This document shows positions 34,906 through 44,465 of a stretch of 64,000 bases of DNA, piece after piece. The position numbers and the translations under genes were made by a program. The stretch comes from Prado023 sp963818445 (GTDB taxonomy: Bacteria; Actinomycetota; Actinomycetes; S36-B12; CAIYMF01). Under the pieces are notes generated by a model. It was given only the letters and a program-made list of their open reading frames with translations, did no database searches and was not told the DNA's origin. Each line of letters opens with the position of its first letter. The first letter of the stretch is position 1. The stretch lies in contig CAWFSG010000010.1 in NCBI GenBank assembly GCA_963818445.1, forward strand, positions 1 through 64,000, written 5' to 3'.

Positions 34906-35786
34906 AGCGGCACCTCGAACCCGGAGACCCAGCCGCGCATCGCGATCGTGAGCGAGCCCCACAGCCCGGTGACCATCAGGACGCCCAGCAGGATCATGCT
35001 CACCCCACCGACGACCTGGATGGCGCGGGTGTTGCGCCGCGCCCAGGCCATGGCCTCGAGCCCGCGCTCCATGGCCAGGCCGATCACCAGGAACGGCAGC
35101 CCAAGGCCGATGCAGTAGGCGACCGAGAGCAGGGCGCCGCGTGCGGCCGAGCCCTCCGTGAACGCCAGGCTCTGGACGGCGGCCAGGGTCGGGCCGATGC
35201 ACGGGGTCCAGCCGAGGGCGAACAGGGCGCCGAGCAGGGGGGCGCCCCACATGCCCCGCGCCGGGCGGTGGTGGATGCGGGCCTCGCGCTGCAGGCTCGG
35301 GACCAGCCCGAGGAAGCCGAGGCCCAGCACGATGACCACGACGCCGAGGACGCGGGTGATCCCGTCCTGATGGGCCAGCAGCTGCGCGCCCAGCCCGCCG
35401 AAGAGCGCTCCGTATGAGACGAACACCGCGCTGAACCCGAGGATGAAGCCCAGCGTCCCAAGGACCACGCGGTGCTTGACGGGCAACCGCGCCTGCGGGG
35501 CCGCCGATGCGGGTGAGGTGCTGGGGGTCGACGAGGCGGCCCCTCCAGCCGTGGACGTGGCAGGGACCGCGGTGCTGGCCGCGCTGGCTGTCCGAGCCTC
35601 CTCGAGCTCCGCCCCGGTCAGCCCGGTGACGTAGGACAGGTACCCCGGCACGAGGGGCAGGACGCAGGGGCTGGCAAAGCTGATCAGGCCGGCGAGCATG
35701 GCCAGCGGGATGGCGATGACCAGGGATCCGGACGACACGACCTCACCCACCCCGAGGGGGAGGCTGGCCAGGCCCGCCACGGACAT
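34902..35786 (-). CDS. ccdA: Cytochrome c biogenesis protein CcdA
   Basis: Thiol-disulfide transmembrane conduit passing electrons from thioredoxin to ResA. Two conserved Cys lie in ISFASPCVLPLVPGY (C41) and GWTPCIGPT, with six hydrophobic helices. A 45-residue Ala/Ser/Thr insert separates helices 1 and 2. The start overlaps the resA stop as TGATG. Confidence 0.95.
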   Translation of the reverse strand: MSVAGLASLPLGVGEVVSSGSLVIAIPLAMLAGLISFASPCVLPLVPGYLSYVTGLTGAELEEARTASAASTAVPATSTAGGAASSTPSTSPASAAPQARLPVKHRVVLGTLGFILGFSAVFVSYGALFGGLGAQLLAHQDGITRVLGVVVIVLGLGFLGLVPSLQREARIHHRPARGMWGAPLLGALFALGWTPCIGPTLAAVQSLAFTEGSAARGALLSVAYCIGLGLPFLVIGLAMERGLEAMAWARRNTRAIQVVGGVSMILLGVLMVTGLWGSLTIAMRGWVSGFEVPL

Positions 35787-36385
35787 CAGGGCTCCTCGGC
35801 CAGGATCGGCTCGATCATCCCCAGAAGTCGCGAGCGGTCCACCTCACCGATGGCCCGGCCGGCGACCCGACCCTGCCGGTCGATCACGATCGTGGACGGG
35901 ATGGCCGCCGGGGGCAGCGTCTCGTGGAAGAGCAGCTGCCGGCTGCCGTCGGTGTCGACGACGCTGGGGTAGGTCACCCCGAATCGGTCGACGAAGGCCT
36001 TCGCAGAAGCCTGGGAGTCCCGGGTGTTGAGCCCGACGAACTGCACGCCCTTGGCCTGCACCTCATCCCAGACGCCCTGGATGTCGTCGGCCTCCGCCCG
36101 GCACGGGGCGCACCAGGATGCCCACACGTTGAGCACGACAACCTCACCGAGGTGGTCGGCCAGTGCGAACGGCTCCCCGTCGAGGGTGGTCCCGGTGAGG
36201 TCCGGGGCCGGCTTGCGCTCGGACTCGGCGACGATCGTGGTCGTGCCGTCCCCGGACACGTACCCCTGCTCGGCGACGTTGCCCACGACCGGCTCGCCGG
36301 CATCGACCTGGTCGGCGCACCCGGCTGCCAGCACGCCGACCACCACGAGGGCGGCCGCGCGCAGCAGGAGGGTGCGCCCGAGCAT
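35786..36385 (-). CDS. resA: TlpA/ResA-type thiol-disulfide lipoprotein
   Basis: Membrane-anchored thioredoxin-like reductase for apocytochrome c. Lipobox LAAGC gives the anchored C23, and the redox motif WCAPC has C92 and C95. At 199 residues it is typical. The ATG at 36385 overlaps the phosphatase stop (TGATG), so the gene belongs to a five-gene chain starting at 37026. Confidence 0.93.
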   Translation of the reverse strand: MLGRTLLLRAAALVVVGVLAAGCADQVDAGEPVVGNVAEQGYVSGDGTTTIVAESERKPAPDLTGTTLDGEPFALADHLGEVVVLNVWASWCAPCRAEADDIQGVWDEVQAKGVQFVGLNTRDSQASAKAFVDRFGVTYPSVVDTDGSRQLLFHETLPPAAIPSTIVIDRQGRVAGRAIGEVDRSRLLGMIEPILAEEP

Positions 36386-37026
36386 CAGGCTCCCTTGAAC
36401 TTCGAGGCCCGGGCGGCCAGGTCCGCGGCGGGCTCGCTGTAGGACACGGCGACGAACCGGTTGTCGTCGAACGTGAAGGACGTCAGCGACGCGAGGTTGC
36501 ACTGCCGCTTGCGCGGGTCGTGGACGAAGCTGCGGTCCTCGGCGTCGAGCCGGGATACCCAGATCGGCAACTGGTGGCTGACCAGCAGTGCCTCATGGCC
36601 CCGGGCCTCATCGCGCGCTCGGCGCACGGCGTCGCGCATCCGGGTGGCGATCTCGACGTACGGCTCGCCCCACGACGGCGTGAACGGGTTCCACAGGTAG
36701 CGCCAGGCCTTCGGCTGCTTGAGGATGCCGTCGCCGACCCCCACGCGCGTGCCCTCGAACACGTTGTCGGCCTCGATCAGGTTCCCATCGGTCCCGACCG
36801 TCAGGCCGAACGCCGCCGCAGTCGGGGCGGCGGTCTCCTGGGCTCGTTCCAGGGGGGAGGCAGTCACCACAGTGATATCCCGGCCCGCCAGGGTCTCGGC
36901 CGCCCGATCGGCCATCTCCCGTCCCAGGTCCGAGAGGTGGAAGTCGGGCAGGCGGCCGTAGAGCACGCCCCCGGGGTTGTGCACCTCGCCGTGTCGCAGC
37001 AGGTGGACGGTGGTGCGCTGGCTCAT
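36385..37026 (-). CDS. Histidine phosphatase (phosphoglycerate-mutase-like)
   Basis: 213-residue branch-1 histidine phosphatase. The catalytic LLRHGEV is at residues 9-15, and the second conserved His is in LLVSHQLPIW. The real substrate is unknown. It occupies the same place, between hemL and resA, in mycobacteria (Rv0525). It lies 50 bases from the hemL stop and is coupled to resA. Confidence 0.88.
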   Translation of the reverse strand: MSQRTTVHLLRHGEVHNPGGVLYGRLPDFHLSDLGREMADRAAETLAGRDITVVTASPLERAQETAAPTAAAFGLTVGTDGNLIEADNVFEGTRVGVGDGILKQPKAWRYLWNPFTPSWGEPYVEIATRMRDAVRRARDEARGHEALLVSHQLPIWVSRLDAEDRSFVHDPRKRQCNLASLTSFTFDDNRFVAVSYSEPAADLAARASKFKGA

Positions 37027-37075
37027 GAAAGCTCCCTCATGTGGGGTGTCCCGGTTCGACCACCATTGTCATGCA

Positions 37076-38390
37076 TCACGGCCGGGGCGCCTCCGCGGCT
37101 GCGCGGGCCGCCGCAGGCAGGGCAGCGACGACGCGGTCCAGCGCCGCATCGTCGTGCGCGGCGGAGACGAACCACGCCTCGAAGGCCGAGGGCGGCAGGT
37201 AGACGCCGGCGTCGAGCATCGAGTGGAAGAACGCGCGGTAGCGCCAGGCCTCCTGCGCAGCCGCCCCCGCGTAGTCGCGCACCGGTTGACCGGTGAAGAA
37301 GACGCTGAAGAGGTTGCCCGCGACCTGCACCGTGTGCTCCACTCCCGCCGCGCTGAAGGCACCTGCGATCTCGTCGGCGAGGCGCGCGGACGCCGAGTCC
37401 AGGGTCGCGTACACCGCCTCGTCGCACGCCCGGAGGGTCGCCAGGCCGCACGTGGCCGCGATCGGGTTCCCCGCCAGGGTCCCGGCCTGGTAGACCGGAC
37501 CGGCCGGGGCGAGCATCCCCATCACGTCCGCACGCCCACCGAACGCAGCGGCCGGGAGCCCACCGCCCATCACCTTGCCGAACGTGAACAGGTCCGGCGC
37601 CCAGCCCTCGACCGAGCCGGTGAGACCCCAGTGCCCCGCGGGGCCGACCCGGAACCCGGTCATCACCTCGTCGTAGATGAACAGGGCCCCGTGCTCGGTG
37701 CACAGCCGGGAGATGGCGGCGTTGAAGCCCGGCTCCGGTGGGACGACGCCCATGTTGGCGGCCGCCGCCTCGGTGATCACCGCGGCGACCTGTCCGCCGC
37801 GCTCGGCGAACAGCGCCTCCAGCGCAGGCAGGTCGTTGTAGGGCAGGACGACGGTCTCAGCGGCCTGGGCGGCGGTGACGCCGGGGGAGTCCGGCAGGCC
37901 GAGCGTGGCGATGCCCGAGCCCGCGGCAACCAGCAGCGAGTCGACGTGGCCGTGGTAGCACCCGGCGAACTTCACGACCAGCGGGCGGCCGGTGAAGCCG
38001 CGCGCCAGCCGGATCGCCGACATGGTCGCCTCCGTCCCCGAGGACACCAGCCGGACCATCTCGACCGGTGCCACCCGGCGCACGATCTCCTCGGCGAGCT
38101 CGACCTCGGCAGGTCCAGGGGTCCCGAAGGAGAAGCCGCGGGCGACTGCCTCGCCGACGGCCGACACCACGGCCGGGTGCGCATGCCCCAGGATCATCGG
38201 CCCCCACGAGCAGACGAGGTCCACGTACGGTGTTGCCATCCACGTCGGTCAGGTACGCGCCGGTGCCCGAGGCCATGAACCGCGGGGTCCCGCCGACCGC
38301 GCGGAACGCGCGCACCGGCGAGTTCACCCCACCCGGCGCGACCACGAGGGCGCGGTCGAACCACGCGCGAGACTGCAGGGAGCTCGTCAT
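37076..38390 (-). CDS. hemL: Glutamate-1-semialdehyde 2,1-aminomutase, frameshifted
   Basis: PLP enzyme forming 5-aminolevulinate in the C5 pathway. The N-terminal piece (ATG 38390) reads through APGGVNSPVRAFRAVGGTP to LTDVDGNT. The next conserved segment, YVDLVCSWGPMILGHAHP, is shifted by one base at 38226-38233, and removing one base restores it. The PLP-Lys region TFGKVMGGGLPAAAFGG is intact. The span is 1315 bases, one over a multiple of three. The gene is essential without an ALA synthase, so a sequence error is likely. Confidence 0.92.
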
Positions 38391-39421
38391 GGGCACCGTG
38401 GTTCCGGTGGCCGCGCAGGGCTTCCTCGCGGCCGTCGGCCAACCAGGCGGCGACCTCGGCGGCCCAGTAGCTGAGCACGATGTCGGCACCAGCGCGGCGG
38501 ATCACGGTCAGGGTCTCGAGGATCGCGCGGTCACGGTCGATCCAGCCCTGCGCGGCGGCAGCCTCGAGCATCGCGTACTCCCCGGAGACCTGGTAGGCGG
38601 CCACGGGGATGTCCACCGACGCAGCCACGTCGGCGATGACGTCCAGGCTGGTCCCGGCGGGCTTGACCATCACGATGTCGGCGGCCTCGGCGACGTCGAG
38701 GGCGACCTCGCGCAGCGACTCCCGGCGGTTCGCCGGATCCTGCTGGTAGCTGCGCCGGTCACCGGTCAGGGCGGAGTCCACGGCCTCCCGGAACGGCCCG
38801 TACAGCGCTGAGGCGTACTTGGCCGCGTAGGCCAGGATCACGGTGTCGACGTGGCCCGACCCGTCGAGTGCCGCGCGCACGGCGCCGACCTGGCCGTCCA
38901 TCATCCCGGAGGCCCCGACCACGTGCGCCCCGGCCTCGGCCAGGGCCACGCCCATCTCGGCGTAGCGCGCGAGGGTGGCGTCGTTGTCGACGGTCCCCGC
39001 CGCGGGACCGTCGGCCACCAGGACGCCGCAGTGACCGTGGTCGGTGAACTCATCGAGGCAGAGGTCGGCCATGACCACCAGGTCGTCGCCCACCTCGGCC
39101 ACGACATCCCGTACGGCCAGGTTGAGGATGCCGTCGGGGTCGGTCGCGCCGGACCCGACGGCGTCGCGGGCGGCAGGTACGCCGAACAGCATCACGCCGC
39201 CCAGCCCGGCCCGCGCGGCCTGCTCCGCGGCTGCCCGCAGCGAGTCGCGCGTGTGGTTCACCGACACCCGGCATCGAGGAGATCGGCACCGGTTCGCGCA
39301 CGCCCTCGCGCACGAACAGGGGCAGGACGAGCTCAGCCGGGTCGAGCCGCGTCTCGGCGGTCAGGCGCCGCAGGGCGGGGGTACCGCGCAGGCGCCGAGG
39401 TCGGACCTCGGGGTAGCCCAC
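38387..39421 (-). CDS. hemB: Delta-aminolevulinic acid dehydratase, frameshifted
   Basis: Porphobilinogen synthase. The N-terminus (GTG 39421, one base after the cobA-hemD stop) carries RPRRLRGTPALRRL and PLFVREG up to ISSMPG. The following VNHTRDSLR is one base out of frame at about 39256-39270. Active-site Lys segments ILAYAAKYAS and VMVKPAGTSLDV are intact. At the 3' end the frame runs on to 38194, well inside hemL; a TGA at 38387-38389 overlapping the hemL ATG is the expected stop and would need a second indel near 38390-38440. The 3' end is therefore uncertain. Confidence 0.88.
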
Positions 39422-39422
39422 C

Positions 39423-41015
39423 TCAGGTGGCCCGGCGACGCGAGCCACCGCGCCGGCGGCCGGGACGCCAGCCGCTCTCGCCATGCTCCAGCGCCTGTGC
39501 CCGCAGCGCCTCGCCGTGCGCGGCCAGGGCGGCGGCCAGGGCGGCGACGCTGGGGGTCTCCGGAAGCACGTCGACCCGCAGGCCGTTCTCCTCGGCGGTC
39601 TTGGCCGTCTGCGGGCCGATGCAGGCCACGACCGTCGAGTTGTGCGGCTTGCCGGCGATCCCGACGAGGTTGCGCACGGTGCTCGACGAGGTGAACAGCA
39701 CCGCGTCGAAGCCGCCGCCCTTGATGGCCTCACGGATCTCTGCTGCCGGGGGTGCGGCGCGCACGGTCCGGTAGGCGGTCACGTCGTCGACCTCCCAGCC
39801 CAGGGCGGTCAGCCCGGCGGCCAGGGTCTCGGTCGCGATGTCGGCACGGGGCAGGAACACCCGGTTGATCGGGTCGAAGGCCTCGTCGAACTCCGGCCAC
39901 TCCTCGAGCAGGCCCGCGGTGGACTGCTCGCCCACCGGGACCAGGTCCGGGACGATCCCGAACGAGCGCAGGAGCTCGGCGGTCTGCTCGCCCACGGCGG
40001 CGACCTTGAGGCCGGCGAAGCTGCGTGAGTCCAGGCCGTACTGGTCGAAGCGCTCCTTCACGGCGCGCACGGCGTTGGCCGAGGTGAACGCCACCCACTG
40101 GTAGCGCCCGGACACCAGCCCGTGCACGGCGCGCTCCATCTGCTGCGGGGTGCGGGGCGGCTCGACGGAGATCGTGGGGACCTCGACCGGCACGGCACCG
40201 TAATGGCGCAGCTGCTCGGACAGGGCACCGGCCTGCTCCTTGGTCCGCGGGACGAGCACCCGCCAGCCGAAGAGCGGCTTGTTCTCGAACCAGGCCAGCT
40301 GGGCGCACTGGCTGACGACCTCGCCGATCACCAGGACGCCGGGGCCGACCTGGCCCTTGGCCGCCTTCACCGCCCCCGACACCTCCCCGAGGGTGGTGAG
40401 GATCGAGCGCTGGTCGACGGTCGTGCAGTTGCGGGTGATCGCGACCGGCGTGCGCGGGTCACGACCGGCGATGGTCAGCACCCGGCAGATGTCCAGGGCC
40501 CGCTCGGCGCCGTCGAGGACCACGACCGTGGCGTGCGGGTCGGCCAGGCTGGGCCAGTCGACGTCGGGATCATGGGCGTCGACGACGCGGACCTCGCGGG
40601 CCCGGCCCCCGGTCAGGGCGAAGCCGGCGTAGGCCGCCGAGCCGGTGACCGTGGACACGCCCGGGGCGATGTCGTAGCTGATCCCTGCCTGGGCCAGGGC
40701 GACCGCCTCGAGGGCCAGGGACCCGTCGAGCACCGGATCGCCGGCCATGAGCCGGACGACCCGACGGCCCTCCAGGGCCGGCTCGATGACCAGCTGCACC
40801 CGGTCGGCGTGGTCTGCGACGTTGCCGTCGTCGTCGACGGCCACGAGGATCTGCGCGTCGATGCGGGCGTGGGCCCGCGCGATCGGCTCGCACTCGGGAT
40901 CGGTCACCACCACGTCGGCGTCCCGCAGCAGCCCGACGGCACACACGGTGAGCAGTCCGGGGTCCCCGGGTCCGGCCGCGACCAGTGATACCTGGGTTGT
41001 CCTCGACGCGTTCAT
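39423..41015 (-). CDS. hemD: Fused uroporphyrinogen-III methyltransferase/synthase
   Basis: 530-residue fusion. Residues about 8-245 form a CobA/SUMT-like tetrapyrrole methylase domain (VAAGPGDPGLLTVCAVGLL, LMAGDPVLDGSLA). Residues about 255-505 form uroporphyrinogen-III synthase (VPRTKEQAGALSEQL, FTSANAV). The fusion is usual in actinobacteria. It converts hydroxymethylbilane to uroporphyrinogen III and possibly methylates it towards sirohaem or cobalamin. The ATG overlaps the hemC stop. Confidence 0.93.
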   Translation of the reverse strand: MNASRTTQVSLVAAGPGDPGLLTVCAVGLLRDADVVVTDPECEPIARAHARIDAQILVAVDDDGNVADHADRVQLVIEPALEGRRVVRLMAGDPVLDGSLALEAVALAQAGISYDIAPGVSTVTGSAAYAGFALTGGRAREVRVVDAHDPDVDWPSLADPHATVVVLDGAERALDICRVLTIAGRDPRTPVAITRNCTTVDQRSILTTLGEVSGAVKAAKGQVGPGVLVIGEVVSQCAQLAWFENKPLFGWRVLVPRTKEQAGALSEQLRHYGAVPVEVPTISVEPPRTPQQMERAVHGLVSGRYQWVAFTSANAVRAVKERFDQYGLDSRSFAGLKVAAVGEQTAELLRSFGIVPDLVPVGEQSTAGLLEEWPEFDEAFDPINRVFLPRADIATETLAAGLTALGWEVDDVTAYRTVRAAPPAAEIREAIKGGGFDAVLFTSSSTVRNLVGIAGKPHNSTVVACIGPQTAKTAEENGLRVDVLPETPSVAALAAALAAHGEALRAQALEHGESGWRPGRRRGGSRRRAT

Positions 41016-42148
41016 TGACTGCTCCCTTGGTGGGCTGTTGTCGGACCGACGGCCGTGATCGGGCCATTGGCTGTGGTGGGACCGGGACCTGTGGGCGGGC
41101 CCTGGCGTGTGGGGCTGGACGCCCCGTGGGTGCCGGCGGTGCCGCGTTCGGCCAGCATCTGGCCGGCGAGGCTCCGTCCGACGAGCTCGGCCTGATCGAC
41201 CGGGCCTGTGCTGGACATGCGCACGAGCGAGCCGTCCGGGCGAGCCAGGACCGCACGCAGGCGCACCGTGGGTTCCGGACCGTCCTCGACCTCTGCCAGC
41301 GCCCCGATGGGTGCTGAGCAGCCGGCTTCGAGGGCGGCCAGGAGTGCGCGCTCCGCGACCACGGCGGCCCGCGTGTGCGGGTCGTCGAGGGAGCGCAGCG
41401 CGTCTGTGAGCGCCTGCGCGGCGCTGGCGCTGGGACCCGGGTGGGAGGGCGTGCCCTGGCCCACCACGAGGGCGCCCTCGGCACGGACCTCGACCGCCAG
41501 GGCGCCCTGACCGGGGGCGGGCATCACCCGCTCGGGGTCGATCAGCTCGGTGATGCTGGCCTGCCGACCGAGCCGGGACAGGCCCGCGGCGGCCAGGACC
41601 ACGGCATCCAGGCCATCGGACCCGTGGTCGGTCACGCGGGACATCCGCGTGTCGACGTTCCCGCGGATGTCCACGAGGTCGAGGTCGGGACGGGCGACCG
41701 CCAGCTGGGCACGACGCCGCGGGGAGCCGGTGCCGACCCGGGCGCCGACCGGAAGCGTCTCCAGGGTGGCCCCCTCACGGGCGACCAGGGCGTCGCGGGG
41801 GTCCTCCCGCGACGGGATCGCCGCCAGGTGCAGCCGCTCGTCCGGGGTGGTGGGCAGGTCCTTGAGCGAGTGCACCGCCACGTCCGCACGGCCATCGACC
41901 AGGGCCTGGCGGACGGCCACGACGAACACGCCGGTCCCGCCGATCTGCGTCAACGGCGCCCGGTCGACGTCGCCCCGGGTGGTCACCTCGACGAGCTCCA
42001 GGGTGCGCCCGGTCAGGGCCGCGAGCTGCTCGCCGACCATCCTCGACTGGGCCATCGCCAGGGGGGAGCGGCGAGTGGCAAGCCGCAGGGGGGCGGGCTC
42101 GACCGGGGCGACGTCGACCGGCGCGGGCTCCAGGGGGTGGACGCTCAT
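41012..42148 (-). CDS. hemC: Hydroxymethylbilane synthase
   Basis: Porphobilinogen deaminase. RLATRRSPLAMAQ opens the core near residue 22, DVAVHSLKDLPT has the catalytic Asp region, and EAGCSAPIGALAEV carries the Cys that binds the dipyrromethane cofactor. Of 378 residues, the last about 45 are a Pro/Thr/Gly-rich tail with repeated GPTTA-like steps. It is coupled to hemA (ATGA) and to cobA-hemD. Confidence 0.95.
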   Translation of the reverse strand: MSVHPLEPAPVDVAPVEPAPLRLATRRSPLAMAQSRMVGEQLAALTGRTLELVEVTTRGDVDRAPLTQIGGTGVFVVAVRQALVDGRADVAVHSLKDLPTTPDERLHLAAIPSREDPRDALVAREGATLETLPVGARVGTGSPRRRAQLAVARPDLDLVDIRGNVDTRMSRVTDHGSDGLDAVVLAAAGLSRLGRQASITELIDPERVMPAPGQGALAVEVRAEGALVVGQGTPSHPGPSASAAQALTDALRSLDDPHTRAAVVAERALLAALEAGCSAPIGALAEVEDGPEPTVRLRAVLARPDGSLVRMSSTGPVDQAELVGRSLAGQMLAERGTAGTHGASSPTRQGPPTGPGPTTANGPITAVGPTTAHQGSSQ

Positions 42149-43491
42149 CGCGAACCCCCGGGCACGTGCGGTGCGTCCGTTGTCGGATCGAGGTCGGGCG
42201 ACGGGTCCACCACCGAGGCCGGCAGCGAGGGGTCGAGGTCGAACAGGGCCGACAGCGCCTCGGCGTAGCGGTCGCCGCCCGGTTCGGCAGCCAGCTGCTT
42301 CATCCGGACGGTCGGCTGGTGCAGCAGGGTGGCCATGGCCCGGCGCATGGCGCGCTCCACCTCGGCCATGGCCGCGGAGTCGAGGCCGGTCAGGCGCAGC
42401 CGGAGGCGATCCATCTCGGCGTCGAGCACGCCTCCCAGGTGCGCCCTCAGCGAGACCAGCACGGGTTCGACCGCCTGGCCGGCCACGGCCGCCAGGTGGG
42501 CCTCGACCTCCTCGGCCACGATCGCGCGGGCTGCCCGCACGTCCGCCTCGGAGGCGGCTGTGGCAGGCATCGTGGCCAGGGCAGCGAGGTCGATCCGGGT
42601 GACGCCGGGCAGGTCGCCGACCTCAGGGTCCACGTCGTGCGGCAGGGCCAGGTCGAGCACCACGAGGGGCTGGCCAGGGGGGGCCGATGCCCGCGCCACC
42701 TGGGCGACGCCGAGGTCGATGACGCTGTCCTGGGAACCCGTGCAGCAGATGGCGAGGTCGACCTCGGCCAGCGCCGCCGGAAGGTCCTGGAGGTCGATCG
42801 CGCGTCCACCGGGCACCCCGGCCGCGACACGCTCCGCGACCGCTGGCGTGCGGTTGGCCACCACCACATCGCCGGCTCCCCGTGCGACCAGCGTGGAGGC
42901 GGCCAGGGCACCCAGGGACCCGGCGCCGACCACGAGGACGCGACGGCCGGCCAGGTCACCGAGGACGTCGGCGGCGGCGTCGAGGGCGACGGACACGACC
43001 GAGACCCCGGAGCGGTCGATGCCGGTCTCGGCGTGGACCCGCTTGCCGACCCGCAGCGCCTGCTGGCCCACGCCGTTGAGGACCCGCCCCGCAGTCCCGC
43101 TGTCCTGGCCCCGCACGAGGGCTGCGCGCACCTGGCCCAGGATCTGGGCCTCCCCCACGACCATCGAGTCCAGGCCGGCGGCCACGGAGAACAGGTGGGC
43201 CACCGCGGCGGCGTCGAAGTGGACGTAGCTGTTCTCGATGAGGGTTGCCCGGTCGCAGCCGGTCCACTTGGCCATGAGTTCGGCGACCGCCGTCACAGCC
43301 GGGTGGAAGCGGGTCACGTCGGCGTACACCTCGACCCGGTTGCAGGTCGCCAGCACGATGGCCTCGCCGACCACCTCGCTGGCCGCGAGGTCGGCCGACA
43401 ACCGCTCCGCCTCGTCGAGGGTGAGGCCCACCTGGTCAAGGACCCGCGAGGGTGCCGATCGGTGGTTCACGCCCACGACGAGCAGGGTCAT
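42145..43491 (-). CDS. hemA: Glutamyl-tRNA reductase
   Basis: First enzyme of the C5 haem pathway. It begins LLVVGVNHRSAP, has the catalytic Cys in VLATCNRVEVYA near residue 50 and the NADPH fold VLVVGAGSLGALAA near residue 177. The 448-residue length counts from the ATG at 43491; a longer frame to 43530 adds 13 unlikely residues. It is first in a minus-strand chain hemA-hemC-hemD-hemB-hemL. The 320-base upstream region holds several inverted repeats. No rex gene precedes it, unlike in many actinobacteria. Confidence 0.95.
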   Translation of the reverse strand: MTLLVVGVNHRSAPSRVLDQVGLTLDEAERLSADLAASEVVGEAIVLATCNRVEVYADVTRFHPAVTAVAELMAKWTGCDRATLIENSYVHFDAAAVAHLFSVAAGLDSMVVGEAQILGQVRAALVRGQDSGTAGRVLNGVGQQALRVGKRVHAETGIDRSGVSVVSVALDAAADVLGDLAGRRVLVVGAGSLGALAASTLVARGAGDVVVANRTPAVAERVAAGVPGGRAIDLQDLPAALAEVDLAICCTGSQDSVIDLGVAQVARASAPPGQPLVVLDLALPHDVDPEVGDLPGVTRIDLAALATMPATAASEADVRAARAIVAEEVEAHLAAVAGQAVEPVLVSLRAHLGGVLDAEMDRLRLRLTGLDSAAMAEVERAMRRAMATLLHQPTVRMKQLAAEPGGDRYAEALSALFDLDPSLPASVVDPSPDLDPTTDAPHVPGGSR

Positions 43492-43543
43492 GAGATCGCC
43501 GCCGACGGGTGCGCCCCGGGGCATGCACAAGTTCCGTCCCCGG

Positions 43544-43582
43544 TTGTCGCATCCGCGTCCCCCAGGGGAGTGGATGCGACAA
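43544..43582. repeat. Inverted repeat upstream of hemA
   Basis: Perfect 11-bp arms TTGTCGCATCC (43544-43554) and GGATGCGACAA (43572-43582) separated by 17 bases, which themselves contain CCCCC and GGGG. They lie 53 bases upstream of the hemA ATG. The element could be an operator pair or an RNA stem in the hemA leader. Confidence 0.65.
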
Positions 43583-43690
43583 GTGCGGACACGGTGCTCC
43601 CAGGAGGAAGGGCCTGTGGTATAGGCCGTTTGGAAGGTGCCGTCAGGCTAAGTCGGTCGATCACGCAGCGCAAAGTCCGATCCACAAAGC

Positions 43691-43705
43691 GTCCACATAG
43701 TGGAC
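43691..43705. promoter_or_regulatory. 15-bp palindrome in the hemA-dosR gap
   Basis: GTCCACATAGTGGAC: perfect 6-bp arms around ATA, between the divergent hemA and the DosR-like gene. The binding protein is unknown. Confidence 0.4.
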
Positions 43706-43795
43706 ACCCGGCTTCCCGCAGCGCTGCCCCCAGATCGGGCAATAGCCGCGATTCGCCCCTCACGGGCGAGATCCAGGCCCCCGTCGGGCCGCAAT

Positions 43796-43811
43796 GGGGC
43801 ACACTTGCCCC
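43796..43811. promoter_or_regulatory. Palindrome abutting the DosR-like gene
   Basis: GGGGCACACTTGCCCC: perfect 6-bp arms around CACT, ending immediately before the ATG at 43812. It may be autoregulatory. It is not a canonical DosR box. Confidence 0.4.
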
Positions 43812-44465
43812 ATGACGATCCGGGTGTTCCTTCTCGACGACCACGAGGTGGTGCGTCGGGGCATTGCTGACCTCCTCGGCCTCGAGTCCGACATGGAGGT
43901 CGTCGGCGAGGCCGGCTCGGCTGTCGACGCGCTGCACCGCATCCCCGCCGCCCGCCCCGATGTGGCCGTGCTCGACGTGCGCCTGCCCGACGGGACCGGG
44001 ATCGAGGTGTGCCGCGACGCGCGCTCGATCCTTCCCGACCTCAAGTGCCTGATGCTCACGTCCTACGCCGACGACGAGGCGCTGTTCGACGCGATCATGG
44101 CCGGTGCTGCGGGATACGTGCTGAAGGACATCAAGGGCAACGACCTGGTCGAGGCCGTCCGCTCCGTGGCCGCGGGGCGCAGCCTGCTGGACCCGCGGGC
44201 GACCCAGCGGGTGCTCGAGCGCCTGCGCAGTGGCGCCCAGTCGGACTCCAAGGTCGACCAGCTCAACGACCAGGAGCGCCGGATCCTCGTGCTGATCGGC
44301 GAGGGCATGACCAACCGCCAGATCGGCGAGAGCATGCACCTGGCGGAGAAGACCGTGAAGAACTACGTCTCCTCCCTGCTGGCCAAGCTGGGCATGGAGC
44401 GGCGCACCCAGGTGGCCGCGTATGCCGCCCGGCTCGACGCCGAGCGCGAGCACGGCCACATGTAG
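43812..44465 (+). CDS. DosR/DevR-like NarL-family response regulator (orphan)
   Basis: 217-residue regulator. The receiver has DD at 9-10, phospho-acceptor D55 in VLDVRLPDG, the T/S in MLTSY and the K in VLKDIKG. The C-terminal LuxR helix-turn-helix GMTNRQIGESMHLAEKTVKN is closely like mycobacterial DosR, and the match runs through the whole protein. No histidine kinase is adjacent. In Mycobacterium, DosR is the hypoxia/NO regulator. A box resembling its operator stands before pflB. The 3' end is tandemly duplicated. Confidence 0.88.
   Translation: MTIRVFLLDDHEVVRRGIADLLGLESDMEVVGEAGSAVDALHRIPAARPDVAVLDVRLPDGTGIEVCRDARSILPDLKCLMLTSYADDEALFDAIMAGAAGYVLKDIKGNDLVEAVRSVAAGRSLLDPRATQRVLERLRSGAQSDSKVDQLNDQERRILVLIGEGMTNRQIGESMHLAEKTVKNYVSSLLAKLGMERRTQVAAYAARLDAEREHGHM

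Noticed and set aside
33244..35250. 668-residue version of ResB starting at 35250
   Set aside because: The first 115 residues lie over ccdA in another frame and are not ResB-like; the GTG at 34905 with a GTGA overlap is the normal start.
38194..38386. HemB C-terminal extension into hemL
   Set aside because: HemB normally ends shortly after the SYWAAEVAAWL segment; the extension is Arg/Gly-rich and lies over the conserved start of hemL.
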